Assembly (NCBI GenBank): GCA_905188195.1
Contig: CAJJKY010000014.1
Coordinates: 1-52,579 of the forward strand
Length of the DNA: 52,579 nucleotides
Reading direction: 5' to 3'
Source: Streptococcus parasanguinis
GTDB taxonomy: Bacteria; Bacillota; Bacilli; Lactobacillales; Streptococcaceae
In this document: piece after piece, positions 34,505 to 42,771 of the stretch
Layout of the letters: each line of letters begins with the position of its first letter
Position numbering within the stretch: the stretch's first letter is position 1
Translations under genes and position numbers: made by a program
Notes under the pieces: model-generated
The model's input: only the letters and a program-made list of their open reading frames with translations
The model's database searches: none
Told to the model about the DNA's origin: nothing

Positions 34505-34684
34505 AGAGGCTGGGACAAAAGTCCTAGCCTCTCAATTATTTTTGGATTGTCGAGCAAGACGCAGTGGTTGAGTGGGCTCTACTACGCTGATTTCATCAGC
34601 TTTTACAGCCCTACTCAACTGTGCGGAGGTGGGACGACGAAATCGAATTCTAACGAATTACCGATTTCTGTCCCACTCTCTTTT
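34505..34684. repeat. Dispersed three-hairpin repeat, copy B (full)
   Basis: Hairpin 1 is GAGGCTGGGAC/GTCCTAGCCTC followed by TCAATTATTTTT. Hairpin 2 has outer arms GCAGTGGTTGAGTGGGCT and AGCCCTACTCAACTGTGC with an inner GCTGAT/ATCAGC. Hairpin 3 pairs GGTGGGACGACGAAATCGAA with its 3' arm, ending GTCCCACTCTCTTTT. The 51 nt at 34634-34684 are exactly repeated in inverted orientation at 52529-52579. It lies between convergent budA and pavA and can end transcription from both sides. Confidence 0.88.
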
Positions 34685-34694
34685 ATTTTTGAAA

Positions 34695-36356
34695 TCAGTC
34701 CGTTAGTTTCATGGCTTTGATTTTTTCTTCTTCTGGGGTGACCCGCAGAGTCTTCTGGCCTGTGTAGGTGACAAAGCCGGGCTTTCCACCAGTTGGTTTA
34801 TTGAGTTTCTTAGCTTCGATCATATCTACTTGGACCAGGTTTGAGAGACGGGCCTTGGAATAGTAGGCCGCCAACTCTGCAGCGTCGGTCTTCACTTCAT
34901 CCGATGGATCGAGATTTCCTGTAATGACGACGTGGCTTCCCGGGATATCTTTTGCATGGAACCAGAGTTCATCTTTCTTAGCGATCTTAAAGGTCAGTTC
35001 ATCGTTTTGCAGATTATTGCGACCCACTAAAATGATAGTCTTTCCATCACTCGCCAGGTATTTCTCAGGTTTTTTCCGTTTATGAATTTTTTCGCGGTTG
35101 CGCCGTTTGATAAAGCCGGTCTGGATTAGCTCTTCTCGAATTTCTGCCACCTCAGCTAGGCTCGCTTGAGAAAGGGCTGTTTCAACAGTTTCGAGATAGG
35201 AAATTGTCTCCTTGGTTTCTTGAATCAGGAAGGTTAAATGTTTGACGGCTTCTTTTAATTTCTGGTAACGCTTGAAGTAGCGTTGGGCATTTTGGTTGGG
35301 CGTTAGAGCCTTGTTGAGTTGGATGGTGATCGGTTCGTTGGTATAGTAATTATCTAGGACAACCTGATCTTGGTCGTTTGGCACCTGATGGAGGAAGGTT
35401 GTCAGTAGTTCACCTTTTTGGCGAAACTCTTCCGCATTGTCGGTCGCTGCCAACTCAGCTTCTTGTTTGGCTAATTTTTTCCGGTTCTTTTCAAGATCGT
35501 TTTCGACCTTCCGGATCAATTCGCTGGCCTGTTGTTGTACCCGATCGCGCTCAGCCTTATCTCGGTAATAGTCATCTAATAGGTCTGAAAGGGTCTCAAA
35601 AGTTTGATGGGTCACATTTTCAAAGGGAATAGCGGAGAAAGATTTGGTTGTGAGGCGAGGCTCCGTAGGAGCCTCGAAAAAGGTACGAAAGGTCTTTAAT
35701 TTTTCATCCGTCTCCAGTCTCTTAGCCAATTCTTGGGCCGTATCTCGCCCCAAACCTTGGAAACATTTTTGAAGGTTTTTGGGGCTTAATTCTTCCTTGT
35801 GAAGGAGGGCAAAGAGGGCTTCATCTCCAATCGTAAAAGGATTGACCGCATCTGTCTTTGGAGGTGCAATATAGGTCGAGCCGGGGAGAATGGTCCGGTA
35901 ACTATTTTGAGAGAAGCCGACGTGTTTGATCGCTTCGATGATTTTATTGTTGGTGCGATCCAGAAGGATAATATTGCTGTGCTTGCCCATGATTTCGATC
36001 ATGAGGCTGACAGAAATAGCATCACCAATTTCGTTCTTATTAGAAACACGGATTTCGAGGACCCGATCGTTCTCCAATTGCTCAATCCTTTCGATGACAG
36101 CGCCTTGGAGATATTTGCGCATGACCATAATAAAGGTATTGGGAAAGGCAGGATTTTCAAAGTTGGTCTGGGTCAGTTGGATTCGCCCGAAGACAGAATG
36201 GGCAGAGAGCAAGAGCTTTTGGTTTTTCCGATTTCCTCGGATTTGGAGCACCAATTCTTGCTCGAAGGGTTGGTTAATTTTTTGAATGCGACCACTCAAG
36301 AGTTGATCCTTCAATTCTTGCACCATATGGTGTAAAAAAAATCCATCAAAAGACAT
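34695..36356 (-). CDS. pavA: Fibronectin-binding/NFACT protein PavA (RqcH family)
   Basis: A 553-aa protein of the FbpA/PavA/RqcH family. The NFACT-N domain begins MSFDGFFLHHMVQELKDQLL, the middle is coiled coil (about 270-430), and the C-terminal NFACT-R domain has the WFHAKDIPGSHVVI motif near residue 475. Streptococcal PavA is displayed without a signal peptide and binds fibronectin. The fold is that of the ribosome quality-control factor that adds Ala tails. ATG 36356 is chosen over an earlier ATG because of the family N-terminus and the TGAGGAA ribosome site. A TATAAT box lies about 35 nt upstream. Confidence 0.95.
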   Translation of the reverse strand: MSFDGFFLHHMVQELKDQLLSGRIQKINQPFEQELVLQIRGNRKNQKLLLSAHSVFGRIQLTQTNFENPAFPNTFIMVMRKYLQGAVIERIEQLENDRVLEIRVSNKNEIGDAISVSLMIEIMGKHSNIILLDRTNNKIIEAIKHVGFSQNSYRTILPGSTYIAPPKTDAVNPFTIGDEALFALLHKEELSPKNLQKCFQGLGRDTAQELAKRLETDEKLKTFRTFFEAPTEPRLTTKSFSAIPFENVTHQTFETLSDLLDDYYRDKAERDRVQQQASELIRKVENDLEKNRKKLAKQEAELAATDNAEEFRQKGELLTTFLHQVPNDQDQVVLDNYYTNEPITIQLNKALTPNQNAQRYFKRYQKLKEAVKHLTFLIQETKETISYLETVETALSQASLAEVAEIREELIQTGFIKRRNREKIHKRKKPEKYLASDGKTIILVGRNNLQNDELTFKIAKKDELWFHAKDIPGSHVVITGNLDPSDEVKTDAAELAAYYSKARLSNLVQVDMIEAKKLNKPTGGKPGFVTYTGQKTLRVTPEEEKIKAMKLTD

Positions 36357-36483
36357 GGGATTCCTCATCATTCTAGCTGTTATTCTAGTAAATTATATCA
36401 AAAATAGACCGGAAATCCCAGAAAGAAGCAAGCCCATGTAAAATAGAAAATGCGAACGTTTCCCAAAAAATGCTGAAAAAGTA

Positions 36484-36512
36484 TTGACATTTTTGAAAGA
36501 AAACTTTAAAAT
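36484..36512 (+). promoter_or_regulatory. Promoter of the tryptophan T-box/trpX unit
   Basis: TTGACA (36484-36489) is 17 nt from TAAAAT (36507-36512). The predicted RNA start is near 36519, the beginning of the T-box leader. Confidence 0.88.
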
Positions 36513-36518
36513 GTAAGA

Positions 36519-36770
36519 AATTAGAAAAGTAATAAATGAAAGTTTCAAGAGAGCCCACGGTTGCTGAGAGTGGGTAGCGGCAGTTTATGAAATTGGACTA
36601 ATGATGAGATGAATTTGAAACAATAAAAATTCGGTTGGCACACCTTATCGTGCAACTTGTTGCTAGACAAGATAGAGATATGGGAGGGGACTATCCTTTT
36701 TCCATAAGTGAGGTGGCACCGCGATGACACGTCCTCACATAGCTTTTGCTATGTGTGGGCGTGTTTTTTG
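36519..36770 (+). promoter_or_regulatory. T-box leader, probable tryptophan specificity
   Basis: The leader holds a stem I with apical arms CCCAC and GTGGG around GGTTGCTGAGA, then a specifier region with TGG (Trp) at 36594-36596 followed by A. The T-box core AGGTGGCACCGCG is at 36711-36723. The terminator CACATAGC/GCTATGTG ends in six T residues near 36770. Uncharged tRNA-Trp would pair and prevent termination. The TGG choice is inferred from position; it fits the downstream TrpX-like gene. Confidence 0.88.
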
Positions 36771-36795
36771 TTTTAGATGAGAAGGGAGAAAAGAT

Positions 36796-36825
36796 ATGAA
36801 GAAACGATGGCGTCGCATTCTTTAG
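36796..36825 (+). CDS. Nine-codon leader ORF containing a Trp codon
   Basis: The frame encodes MKKRWRRIL and stops with TAG. AAGGGAG at 36782-36788 is 7 nt before the ATG, an excellent ribosome site. It lies after the T-box terminator and before trpX, so it is transcribed only on read-through. A single Trp codon is followed by two Arg codons. Short degenerate repeats of the trpX start (ATGAAAAATAGAAGA and ATGAAAAAATAGAAGA) follow. It may be a second sensor of Trp supply or simply a chance ORF. Confidence 0.4.
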   Translation: MKKRWRRIL

Positions 36826-36870
36826 AAGATGAAAAATAGAAGAAAATGAAAAAATAGAAGAGGTAGTAAA

Positions 36871-37872
36871 ATGAAAAATAAACGGTTAATGGGAATTATT
36901 GGTTTGATTGCAGCAGCAGTCATTGGGACAGCGATCTATTCAGCTACAGCAGGCAAAGACAACAAGGTAGCAACTAGCAATGAAAAAGCTAAAGTTGGGG
37001 TCTTGCAGTTGGTCAGCCACCCTTCACTTGACTTGATCTACAAGGGGATTCAAGATGGTTTGGCTGAAGAAGGTTATGACAAAGACAAAGTGGACATTGA
37101 TTTCCTCAATGCAGAAGGCGACCAAAACAAGGTTGCAACCATGAGTAAACAATTGGTAGACAAGGATAACCAAGTCTTGATTGGAATCGCAACCCCATCT
37201 GCTCAAGGCTTGGCCAGTGCAACTAAAGACAAACCAATTGTCATGGGAGCCATCACCGATCCAGTCGGTGCAAACTTGGTCAAAGATTTGAAAAAACCAG
37301 GTGGCAATATCACAGGGGTATCTGACCACAATCCAACGGAGCAACAATTGAAATTGATCAAAGAATTGACTCCGAACGTAAAAACAATCGGTGCCCTTTA
37401 CTCAACCAGTGAAGACAATTCTAAATCTCAAGTAGAAGAATTTACAAAATTGGCTGAAAAAGCAGGCTTCAAGGTGATTCCTTACTCTGTACCTTCAACA
37501 AACGAAGTTGCTTCAACAGTTTCTGTCATGACTGGTAAAGTCGATGCCATCTGGGTTCCAATCGATAATACCATCGCATCAGCCTTCTCAACTGTCGTTG
37601 AAGCCAACAAAACAGCTAAAAAACCAATCTTCCCAAGTGCGACAGCCATGGTAGAAGCGGGTGGTCTTGCTTCAGTTGTTGTCGACCAACACGATCTTGG
37701 GGTAGCAACTGGTAAAATGGCTGCGAAGATCTTGAAAGGTCAAAAACCTGCAGACACACCTGTTGAAATCTTTAGCCAAGGAAAATCTGTCATCAATAAA
37801 AAAGTCGCAGATGAATTGGGTATTACTATTCCAGAATCTATCTTGAAAGATGCTGGACAAGTCATTAAATAA
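36871..37872 (+). CDS. trpX: ABC transporter substrate-binding protein, TrpX-like
   Basis: A 333-aa extracytoplasmic binding protein of the BMP/ABC_sub_bind type, most like pneumococcal TrpX, which is thought to capture tryptophan. An N-terminal hydrophobic helix (residues 5-25) anchors or exports it. There is no lipobox Cys; indeed no Cys is seen in the protein. Periplasmic-binding landmarks include GVLQLVSHPSLD near 45, GIATPSAQGLA near 105 and DPVGANL near 130. It lies behind a Trp-type T-box. The permease and ATPase genes that normally follow it are absent from the window. AGAGG before the ATG sets the start. Confidence 0.82.
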   Translation: MKNKRLMGIIGLIAAAVIGTAIYSATAGKDNKVATSNEKAKVGVLQLVSHPSLDLIYKGIQDGLAEEGYDKDKVDIDFLNAEGDQNKVATMSKQLVDKDNQVLIGIATPSAQGLASATKDKPIVMGAITDPVGANLVKDLKKPGGNITGVSDHNPTEQQLKLIKELTPNVKTIGALYSTSEDNSKSQVEEFTKLAEKAGFKVIPYSVPSTNEVASTVSVMTGKVDAIWVPIDNTIASAFSTVVEANKTAKKPIFPSATAMVEAGGLASVVVDQHDLGVATGKMAAKILKGQKPADTPVEIFSQGKSVINKKVADELGITIPESILKDAGQVIK

Positions 37873-37950
37873 AAACGAAACGAATCACAAGAGTGGCAGG
37901 AGAATTTGGCTTTGATAGGTCTTTTAATCGGGACCTTTGAGGAGAAAGAA

Positions 37951-38370
37951 ATGAACGTCAAGATAGCAGATCTTCATCCGACCCAACTATACTTATCAGA
38001 AAAGAAGTTACAAAGTATTCAGTTGCTTTATCAGTCAGAAGACATCATCAATCTTGATCCAATTAGTATTCTTGCAGTTGGAAATCGCTTGTTGATTACA
38101 GACGGGCATCACAGGGCTTATCAGGCTTTATTGGCAGGTCAAGATACGATTTCTGCTGAGTTTGATAGAGATGGTGGCGATGAGTTGTATGATCTTTATG
38201 CGCAAGCTTGCGAGGAAAGAAAGATTTGCTCTGTTTTGGATTTGAAAAATCATATCTTACCTCAAGATGAGTATGCAGCAAAATGGTATAACTGGTGTGA
38301 TGGCTTTAACCAAGCAGCAACTCTTCTCTTGGAAAGGAAAGAAGATGAAAGTGACACTGCCAATAGATAA
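37951..38370 (+). CDS. ParB/Srx-like fold protein
   Basis: A 139-aa protein whose centre reads LLITDGHHRAYQALLAGQ, the conserved core of the ParB N-terminal/sulfiredoxin-like fold, in which DGHHR lies at the nucleotide pocket. It lacks the HTH DNA-binding half of true ParB, so a segregation role is unlikely. The start at 37951 has GAGGAG before it. A TTG-initiated extension of 15 codons is open but its AGGAG is too close. It lies in the trpX read-through unit, 78 nt after trpX. The function is unknown. Confidence 0.72.
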   Translation: MNVKIADLHPTQLYLSEKKLQSIQLLYQSEDIINLDPISILAVGNRLLITDGHHRAYQALLAGQDTISAEFDRDGGDELYDLYAQACEERKICSVLDLKNHILPQDEYAAKWYNWCDGFNQAATLLLERKEDESDTANR

Positions 38371-38400
38371 TGCACTGCATTGAAATCAGTCTCATCTAAC

Positions 38401-38429
38401 TTGTTTTTTCACTAAAATTCTGATAAACT
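38401..38429 (+). promoter_or_regulatory. Promoter of the pheS T-box unit
   Basis: TTGTTT (38401-38406) is 17 nt from TAAACT (38424-38429), with a TGA extended -10. RNA would start near 38436. Confidence 0.75.
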
Positions 38430-38435
38430 AGATAG

Positions 38436-38632
38436 TAATTGAATAGAAATCTGCAAGACTAGTACCTCAAGGGAAGTGCAACAGGGAGAAGAGCCGTGAC
38501 TGAAAGCTCTTTGCATGAAAGTTGAGTGAATTCACTTGCGCAAGGATTTAGAAATTAAGGTCTGAGTTTCAGATAAAAACGGATGGTACCGCGTGTCAAC
38601 GCTCCGAATATGGGTGTGGCACGTGGTTTTTT
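38436..38632 (+). promoter_or_regulatory. T-box leader, phenylalanine specificity
   Basis: The T-box core GGATGGTACCGCG is at 38581-38593. An apical AGAGC/GCTCT hairpin of stem I lies near 38485-38512. TTC (Phe) at 38531-38533 sits in a GAATTCACT context expected for the specifier. The terminator uses ACCGCGTG and CACGTGGT followed by TTTTTT, overlapping the T-box. It controls pheS, the GNAT gene and pheT in response to uncharged tRNA-Phe. Confidence 0.88.
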
Positions 38633-38665
38633 CTATGTCTGAGTGAAGACCATGATGGAGGAAAT

Positions 38666-39712
38666 ATGTCAACGATTGAAGAACAACTAAAAGCGCTTCG
38701 GGAAGAAACGCTGGCAGCCTTGAAGCAGATCTCTGCTGAAAATGAAAAAGAGATGCAAGAGCTACGCGTCTCTATCCTTGGGAAGAAAGGGTCTCTAACC
38801 GAGATCCTCAAAGGGATGAAAGATGTCTCTGCTGAGATGCGTCCGGTCATCGGGAAACACGTCAATGAAGCTCGCGATGTCTTGACGGCTGCCTTTGAAG
38901 AAACAACCAAACTCTTGGAAGAAAAGAAAGTCCAAGCGAAACTAGCTAGCGAAAGCATCGATGTGACCCTTCCCGGTCGTCCGGTTGCTAGTGGTTACCG
39001 TCATATCTTGACCCAAACCAGTGAAGAAATCGAAGATATCTTTATCGGGATGGGCTACCAAGTCGTGGACGGCTTTGAAGTAGAGCAAGACTACTACAAC
39101 TTTGAACGCATGAATTTGCCGAAAGATCACCCTGCGCGGGATATGCAGGATACCTTCTATATCACAGAAGAAATCTTGCTTCGGACCCATACCTCACCAG
39201 TACAGGCGCGGGCAATGGATGCGCATGACTTCAGCAAGGGACCATTGAAGATGATCTCTCCAGGGCGTGTTTTCCGTCGGGATACTGATGATGCGACCCA
39301 CAGCCATCAATTCCATCAGATCGAAGGCTTGGTCGTTGGGAAGAACATTTCTATGGCAGACCTTCAAGGAACGCTTCAATTGATCGTGCAAAAGATGTTT
39401 GGGGCAGAACGTCAAATCCGTCTGCGTCCTTCTTACTTCCCATTTACCGAGCCATCGGTTGAAGTAGACGTTTCTTGCTTCAAATGTGGTGGAGCTGGAT
39501 GTAACGTATGTAAGAAAACTGGTTGGATTGAAATCATGGGAGCCGGTATGGTTCACCCACGTGTCCTTGAAATGAGTGGTATTGACCCAACAGTTTATTC
39601 AGGATTTGCCTTTGGACTTGGTCAAGAGCGTGTGGCTATGCTTCGTTACGGAATCAATGATATCCGTGGCTTCTATCAAGGGGATATCCGTTTTTCAGAA
39701 CAATTTAAATAA
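38666..39712 (+). CDS. pheS: Phenylalanyl-tRNA synthetase alpha subunit
   Basis: PheS is the catalytic half of the heterotetramer that charges tRNA-Phe. The 348-aa protein has an N-terminal coiled coil (1-90) that binds tRNA, then class II motif 2 (HTSPVQARAM, with DTDDATHSHQFHQIEGLVV near residue 210) and motif 3 (GFAFGLGQERVAMLRYGI near 310). A CFKCGGAGCNVCKKTGW segment looks like the zinc-like knuckle seen in many PheS proteins. GGAGGAA before the ATG sets the start. It is followed in 2 nt by a GNAT gene. Confidence 0.97.
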   Translation: MSTIEEQLKALREETLAALKQISAENEKEMQELRVSILGKKGSLTEILKGMKDVSAEMRPVIGKHVNEARDVLTAAFEETTKLLEEKKVQAKLASESIDVTLPGRPVASGYRHILTQTSEEIEDIFIGMGYQVVDGFEVEQDYYNFERMNLPKDHPARDMQDTFYITEEILLRTHTSPVQARAMDAHDFSKGPLKMISPGRVFRRDTDDATHSHQFHQIEGLVVGKNISMADLQGTLQLIVQKMFGAERQIRLRPSYFPFTEPSVEVDVSCFKCGGAGCNVCKKTGWIEIMGAGMVHPRVLEMSGIDPTVYSGFAFGLGQERVAMLRYGINDIRGFYQGDIRFSEQFK

Positions 39713-39714
39713 TC

Positions 39715-40245
39715 ATGTTAGTAAAAGTTAAGCCGAATGAATTTCAAATTTTAAGGGAATTAGAGGTGGAAACCTATGGGGATACCTTTGGTCCCTACAT
39801 CGCTGATGCCGATATGGAAGATTATTACCAGACGGTTTTATCGCTAGAGCAAATCCAAAAGGATTTGGCAGAACCTGAATCAGAGACCTATTTTGTCCTT
39901 GATCACAATCAGGAAATTTGTGGTTTTCTCAAGTTTAACTGGGGAGAGGCACAAACAGAGCCAGTAGAGATGGACAATGCTTTTGAAATCCAGCGGATCT
40001 ATGTCAAAAAAGAACATCATGGCAAGGGCTATGGCAAGGAAATGTTTACCTTTGCCTTGAAAGAGGCTCAAAAACGTGGATTTGACTGGGCCTGGCTGGG
40101 TGTCTGGGAACGAAATTATAAGGCCCAAAACTTTTACAAACAATTCGGATTTGAACGTTTTAGCGAGCACCACTTTATCACAGGGGAAACCGTGGATACA
40201 GACTGGTTGCTGCGCAAGCATTTGAAGGAGAATCCGCAAACTTAA
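39715..40245 (+). CDS. GNAT acetyltransferase, PaiA/spermidine acetyltransferase-like
   Basis: A 176-aa GNAT enzyme. The acetyl-CoA loop is seen in IYVKKEHHGKGYGKEMFTFAL near residue 103 (Q/R-x-x-G-x-G/A type), and the C-terminal WLGVWERNYKAQNFYKQFGF is characteristic of PaiA and related N-acetyltransferases. The substrate is perhaps a polyamine or other small amine. The ATG lies 2 nt after the pheS stop with no own Shine-Dalgarno, so translation is likely coupled. Its place between pheS and pheT is found in other streptococci as I recall. Confidence 0.85.
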   Translation: MLVKVKPNEFQILRELEVETYGDTFGPYIADADMEDYYQTVLSLEQIQKDLAEPESETYFVLDHNQEICGFLKFNWGEAQTEPVEMDNAFEIQRIYVKKEHHGKGYGKEMFTFALKEAQKRGFDWAWLGVWERNYKAQNFYKQFGFERFSEHHFITGETVDTDWLLRKHLKENPQT

Positions 40246-40312
40246 TTGTGGGTCCAAATTGAGAGAAAGGAATTGAAAAGGTCTCACCTAGTGGGATCTT
40301 ACGATCAGAATT

Positions 40313-42718
40313 ATGTTAGTATCATATAAATGGTTAAAACAATTGGTGGACGTGGATGTGCCATCAGAAGAGTTGGCTGAAAAAATGTCAACCACAGGGA
40401 TCGAGGTAGAAGGTGTGGAATCACCTGCTGCTGGTCTCTCAAAAATTGTCGTCGGAGAAGTCTTGTCTTGCGAAGATGTGCCAGAAACTCATCTTCATGT
40501 CTGCCAAGTCAATGTGGGTGAAGAAGAAGCCCGTCAAATCGTCTGTGGAGCACCAAATGTTCGAGCAGGCATCAAGGTCATGGTGGCTCTTCCAGGTGCT
40601 CGCATCGCGGACAACTACAAGATTAAAAAAGGGAAAATCCGTGGCTTAGAATCCCTTGGGATGATCTGTTCTTTGGGTGAGTTGGGTATTTCTGACTCTG
40701 TTGTCCCGAAAGAATTCGCAGATGGCATCCAAATCTTGTCAGAAGATGCTGTTCCAGGAGAAGAAGTCTTCTCTTACCTCGACTTGGATGATGAAATCAT
40801 CGAACTTTCCATCACTCCAAACCGTGCAGACGCTCTTTCTATGCGTGGGGTAGCGTACGAAGTAGCAGCGATCTATGACAAGGCAGTCAACTTCAAAGAC
40901 TTTGCTCTTTCAGAAACAGACCAAGCTGCAGCGGATGCTCTTTCTGTCAGCATTGACACAGACAAGGCTCCTTATTATGCAGCTCGTATCTTGGACAATG
41001 TAACCATCGCACCAAGTCCACAATGGTTGCAAAACCTCCTCATGAACGAAGGTATCCGTCCGATCAATAACGTGGTCGACGTGACCAACTATATCCTGCT
41101 TTACTTTGGTCAGCCTATGCATGCCTTTGACTTAGATACCTTCGAAGGAAACGATATCCGTGTGCGTGAAGCGCGTGCTGGTGAAAAATTGGTAACCTTG
41201 GATGGGGAAGAGCGTGAGTTGGAAACAAGTGACCTAGTGATTACGGTTGCGGATAAACCTGTTGCCCTTGCAGGTGTTATGGGTGGTCAAGCTACAGAAA
41301 TCTCTGAAAACTCTAGTCGTGTTGTTCTTGAAGCAGCTGTCTTCAATGGCAAATCGATCCGTAAGACCAGCGGTCGCCTCAACCTTCGTTCTGAATCATC
41401 TTCTCGTTTTGAAAAAGGCATCAACGTGGCAACTGTTAATGAAGCCCTTGATGCGGCAGCAAGCATGATTGCAGAATTGGCTGGTGCCACAGTGCGTAAG
41501 GGTATCGTTTCAGCAGGTCAGCTTGATACTTCAGATGTAGAAGTTTCTTCCACTCTTGCTGACGTCAATCGTGTTCTTGGAACTGAGCTTTCCTACGCAG
41601 ATGTCGAAGATGTCTTCCGTCGCCTTGGATTTGGTCTTTCTGGAAATGCTGACAGCTTCACAGTAAGCGTTCCACGTCGCCGTTGGGACATCACCATTGA
41701 AGCGGACCTCTTTGAAGAAATCGCTCGGATTTATGGTTATGACAAATTACCAGCAACCCTTCCAAAAGATGACGGGACAGCAGGTGAATTGACAGCGACT
41801 CAAAAATTGCGTCGCCAAGTTCGGACCATTGCTGAAGGAGCTGGTTTAACAGAAATCATCACCTATGCCCTGACAACTCCTGAAAAAGCAGTTGAATTTG
41901 CTACATCGCCAAGCAACTTAACAGAGCTTATGTGGCCAATGACTGTGGATCGTTCAGTCCTCCGTCAAAATATGATCTCAGGGATCTTAGATACCGTAGC
42001 TTATAACGTCGCTCGTAAGAACAAAGATTTGGCCCTCTACGAGATCGGAAAAGTCTTTGAACAGACAGGCAATCCAAAAGAAGAATTACCAAACGAAATC
42101 AACAGCTTTGCCTTTGCTTTAACTGGCCTAGTCGCTGAAAAAGACTTCCAAACTGCAGCTGTTCCAGTTGACTTCTTCTATGCTAAGGGAATCCTTGAAG
42201 CCCTCTTTGCTCGCTTGGGTCTTGACGTGACTTATACAGCAACACAAGAAATCAAGAGTCTCCATCCAGGTCGTACAGCCCTTATCTCACTTGGTGACCA
42301 AGTGATTGGGGTCTTGGGTCAAGTCCACCCTGTAACAGCTAAGGCTTATGATATCCCAGAAACCTATGTGGCAGAATTGAACTTATCTGCTATTGAAGCA
42401 GCTCTTCAACCAGCCGCAGCCTTTGTGGAAATCACTAAATTCCCAGCTGTGAGCCGTGATATCGCCCTTCTCCTCAAAGCAGAAGTGACTCACCAAGAGG
42501 TGGTCGATGCCATCCAAGCAGCTGGCGTGAAACGTTTGACAGATATCAAACTCTTTGACGTCTTCTCAGGCGAAAAACTAGGACTTGGTATGAAGTCAAT
42601 GGCTTATAGCTTGACCTTCCAAAATCCAGAAGATAGCTTGACAGATGAAGAAGTTGCACGCTACATGGAAAAAATCCAAGCTTCTCTCGAAGAAAAAGTA
42701 GACGCAGAAGTACGTTAA
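40313..42718 (+). CDS. pheT: Phenylalanyl-tRNA synthetase beta subunit
   Basis: PheT is the 801-aa structural and editing subunit. An OB-fold tRNA-binding EMAP domain (about 40-150), the B3/B4 editing domain with SITPNRADALSMRG near residue 163 and VVDVTNYILLYFGQPMHAFD near 255, the B5 domain, and the C-terminal ferredoxin-like anticodon domain (FPAVSRDIALLL near 705) are in order. The N-terminus MLVSYKWLKQLVDVDVP supports ATG 40313, though no clear Shine-Dalgarno stands directly before it; AAAGGAA lies about 45 nt upstream. It ends at a bidirectional terminator. Confidence 0.97.
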   Translation: MLVSYKWLKQLVDVDVPSEELAEKMSTTGIEVEGVESPAAGLSKIVVGEVLSCEDVPETHLHVCQVNVGEEEARQIVCGAPNVRAGIKVMVALPGARIADNYKIKKGKIRGLESLGMICSLGELGISDSVVPKEFADGIQILSEDAVPGEEVFSYLDLDDEIIELSITPNRADALSMRGVAYEVAAIYDKAVNFKDFALSETDQAAADALSVSIDTDKAPYYAARILDNVTIAPSPQWLQNLLMNEGIRPINNVVDVTNYILLYFGQPMHAFDLDTFEGNDIRVREARAGEKLVTLDGEERELETSDLVITVADKPVALAGVMGGQATEISENSSRVVLEAAVFNGKSIRKTSGRLNLRSESSSRFEKGINVATVNEALDAAASMIAELAGATVRKGIVSAGQLDTSDVEVSSTLADVNRVLGTELSYADVEDVFRRLGFGLSGNADSFTVSVPRRRWDITIEADLFEEIARIYGYDKLPATLPKDDGTAGELTATQKLRRQVRTIAEGAGLTEIITYALTTPEKAVEFATSPSNLTELMWPMTVDRSVLRQNMISGILDTVAYNVARKNKDLALYEIGKVFEQTGNPKEELPNEINSFAFALTGLVAEKDFQTAAVPVDFFYAKGILEALFARLGLDVTYTATQEIKSLHPGRTALISLGDQVIGVLGQVHPVTAKAYDIPETYVAELNLSAIEAALQPAAAFVEITKFPAVSRDIALLLKAEVTHQEVVDAIQAAGVKRLTDIKLFDVFSGEKLGLGMKSMAYSLTFQNPEDSLTDEEVARYMEKIQASLEEKVDAEVR

Positions 42719-42729
42719 AATGTGTATAG

Positions 42730-42762
42730 AAAAAACCGTTGATGACTCATCAACGGTTTTTA
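42730..42762. terminator. Bidirectional terminator between pheT and the GNAT gene
   Basis: AAAAAACCGTTGATG/CATCAACGGTTTTT closes a three-nt loop. A and T runs on both sides allow use from either strand. Confidence 0.92.
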
Positions 42763-42771
42763 AAATTCATT

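Noticed and set aside
35799..36335. 178-codon frame antisense to pavA
   Set aside because: It is a mirror of the pavA coding bias; no family match and no ribosome site.
37906..37950. TTG-initiated N-terminal extension of the ParB-like protein
   Set aside because: The AGGAG is only 3 nt from the TTG, while ATG 37951 has a well-spaced GAGGAG.
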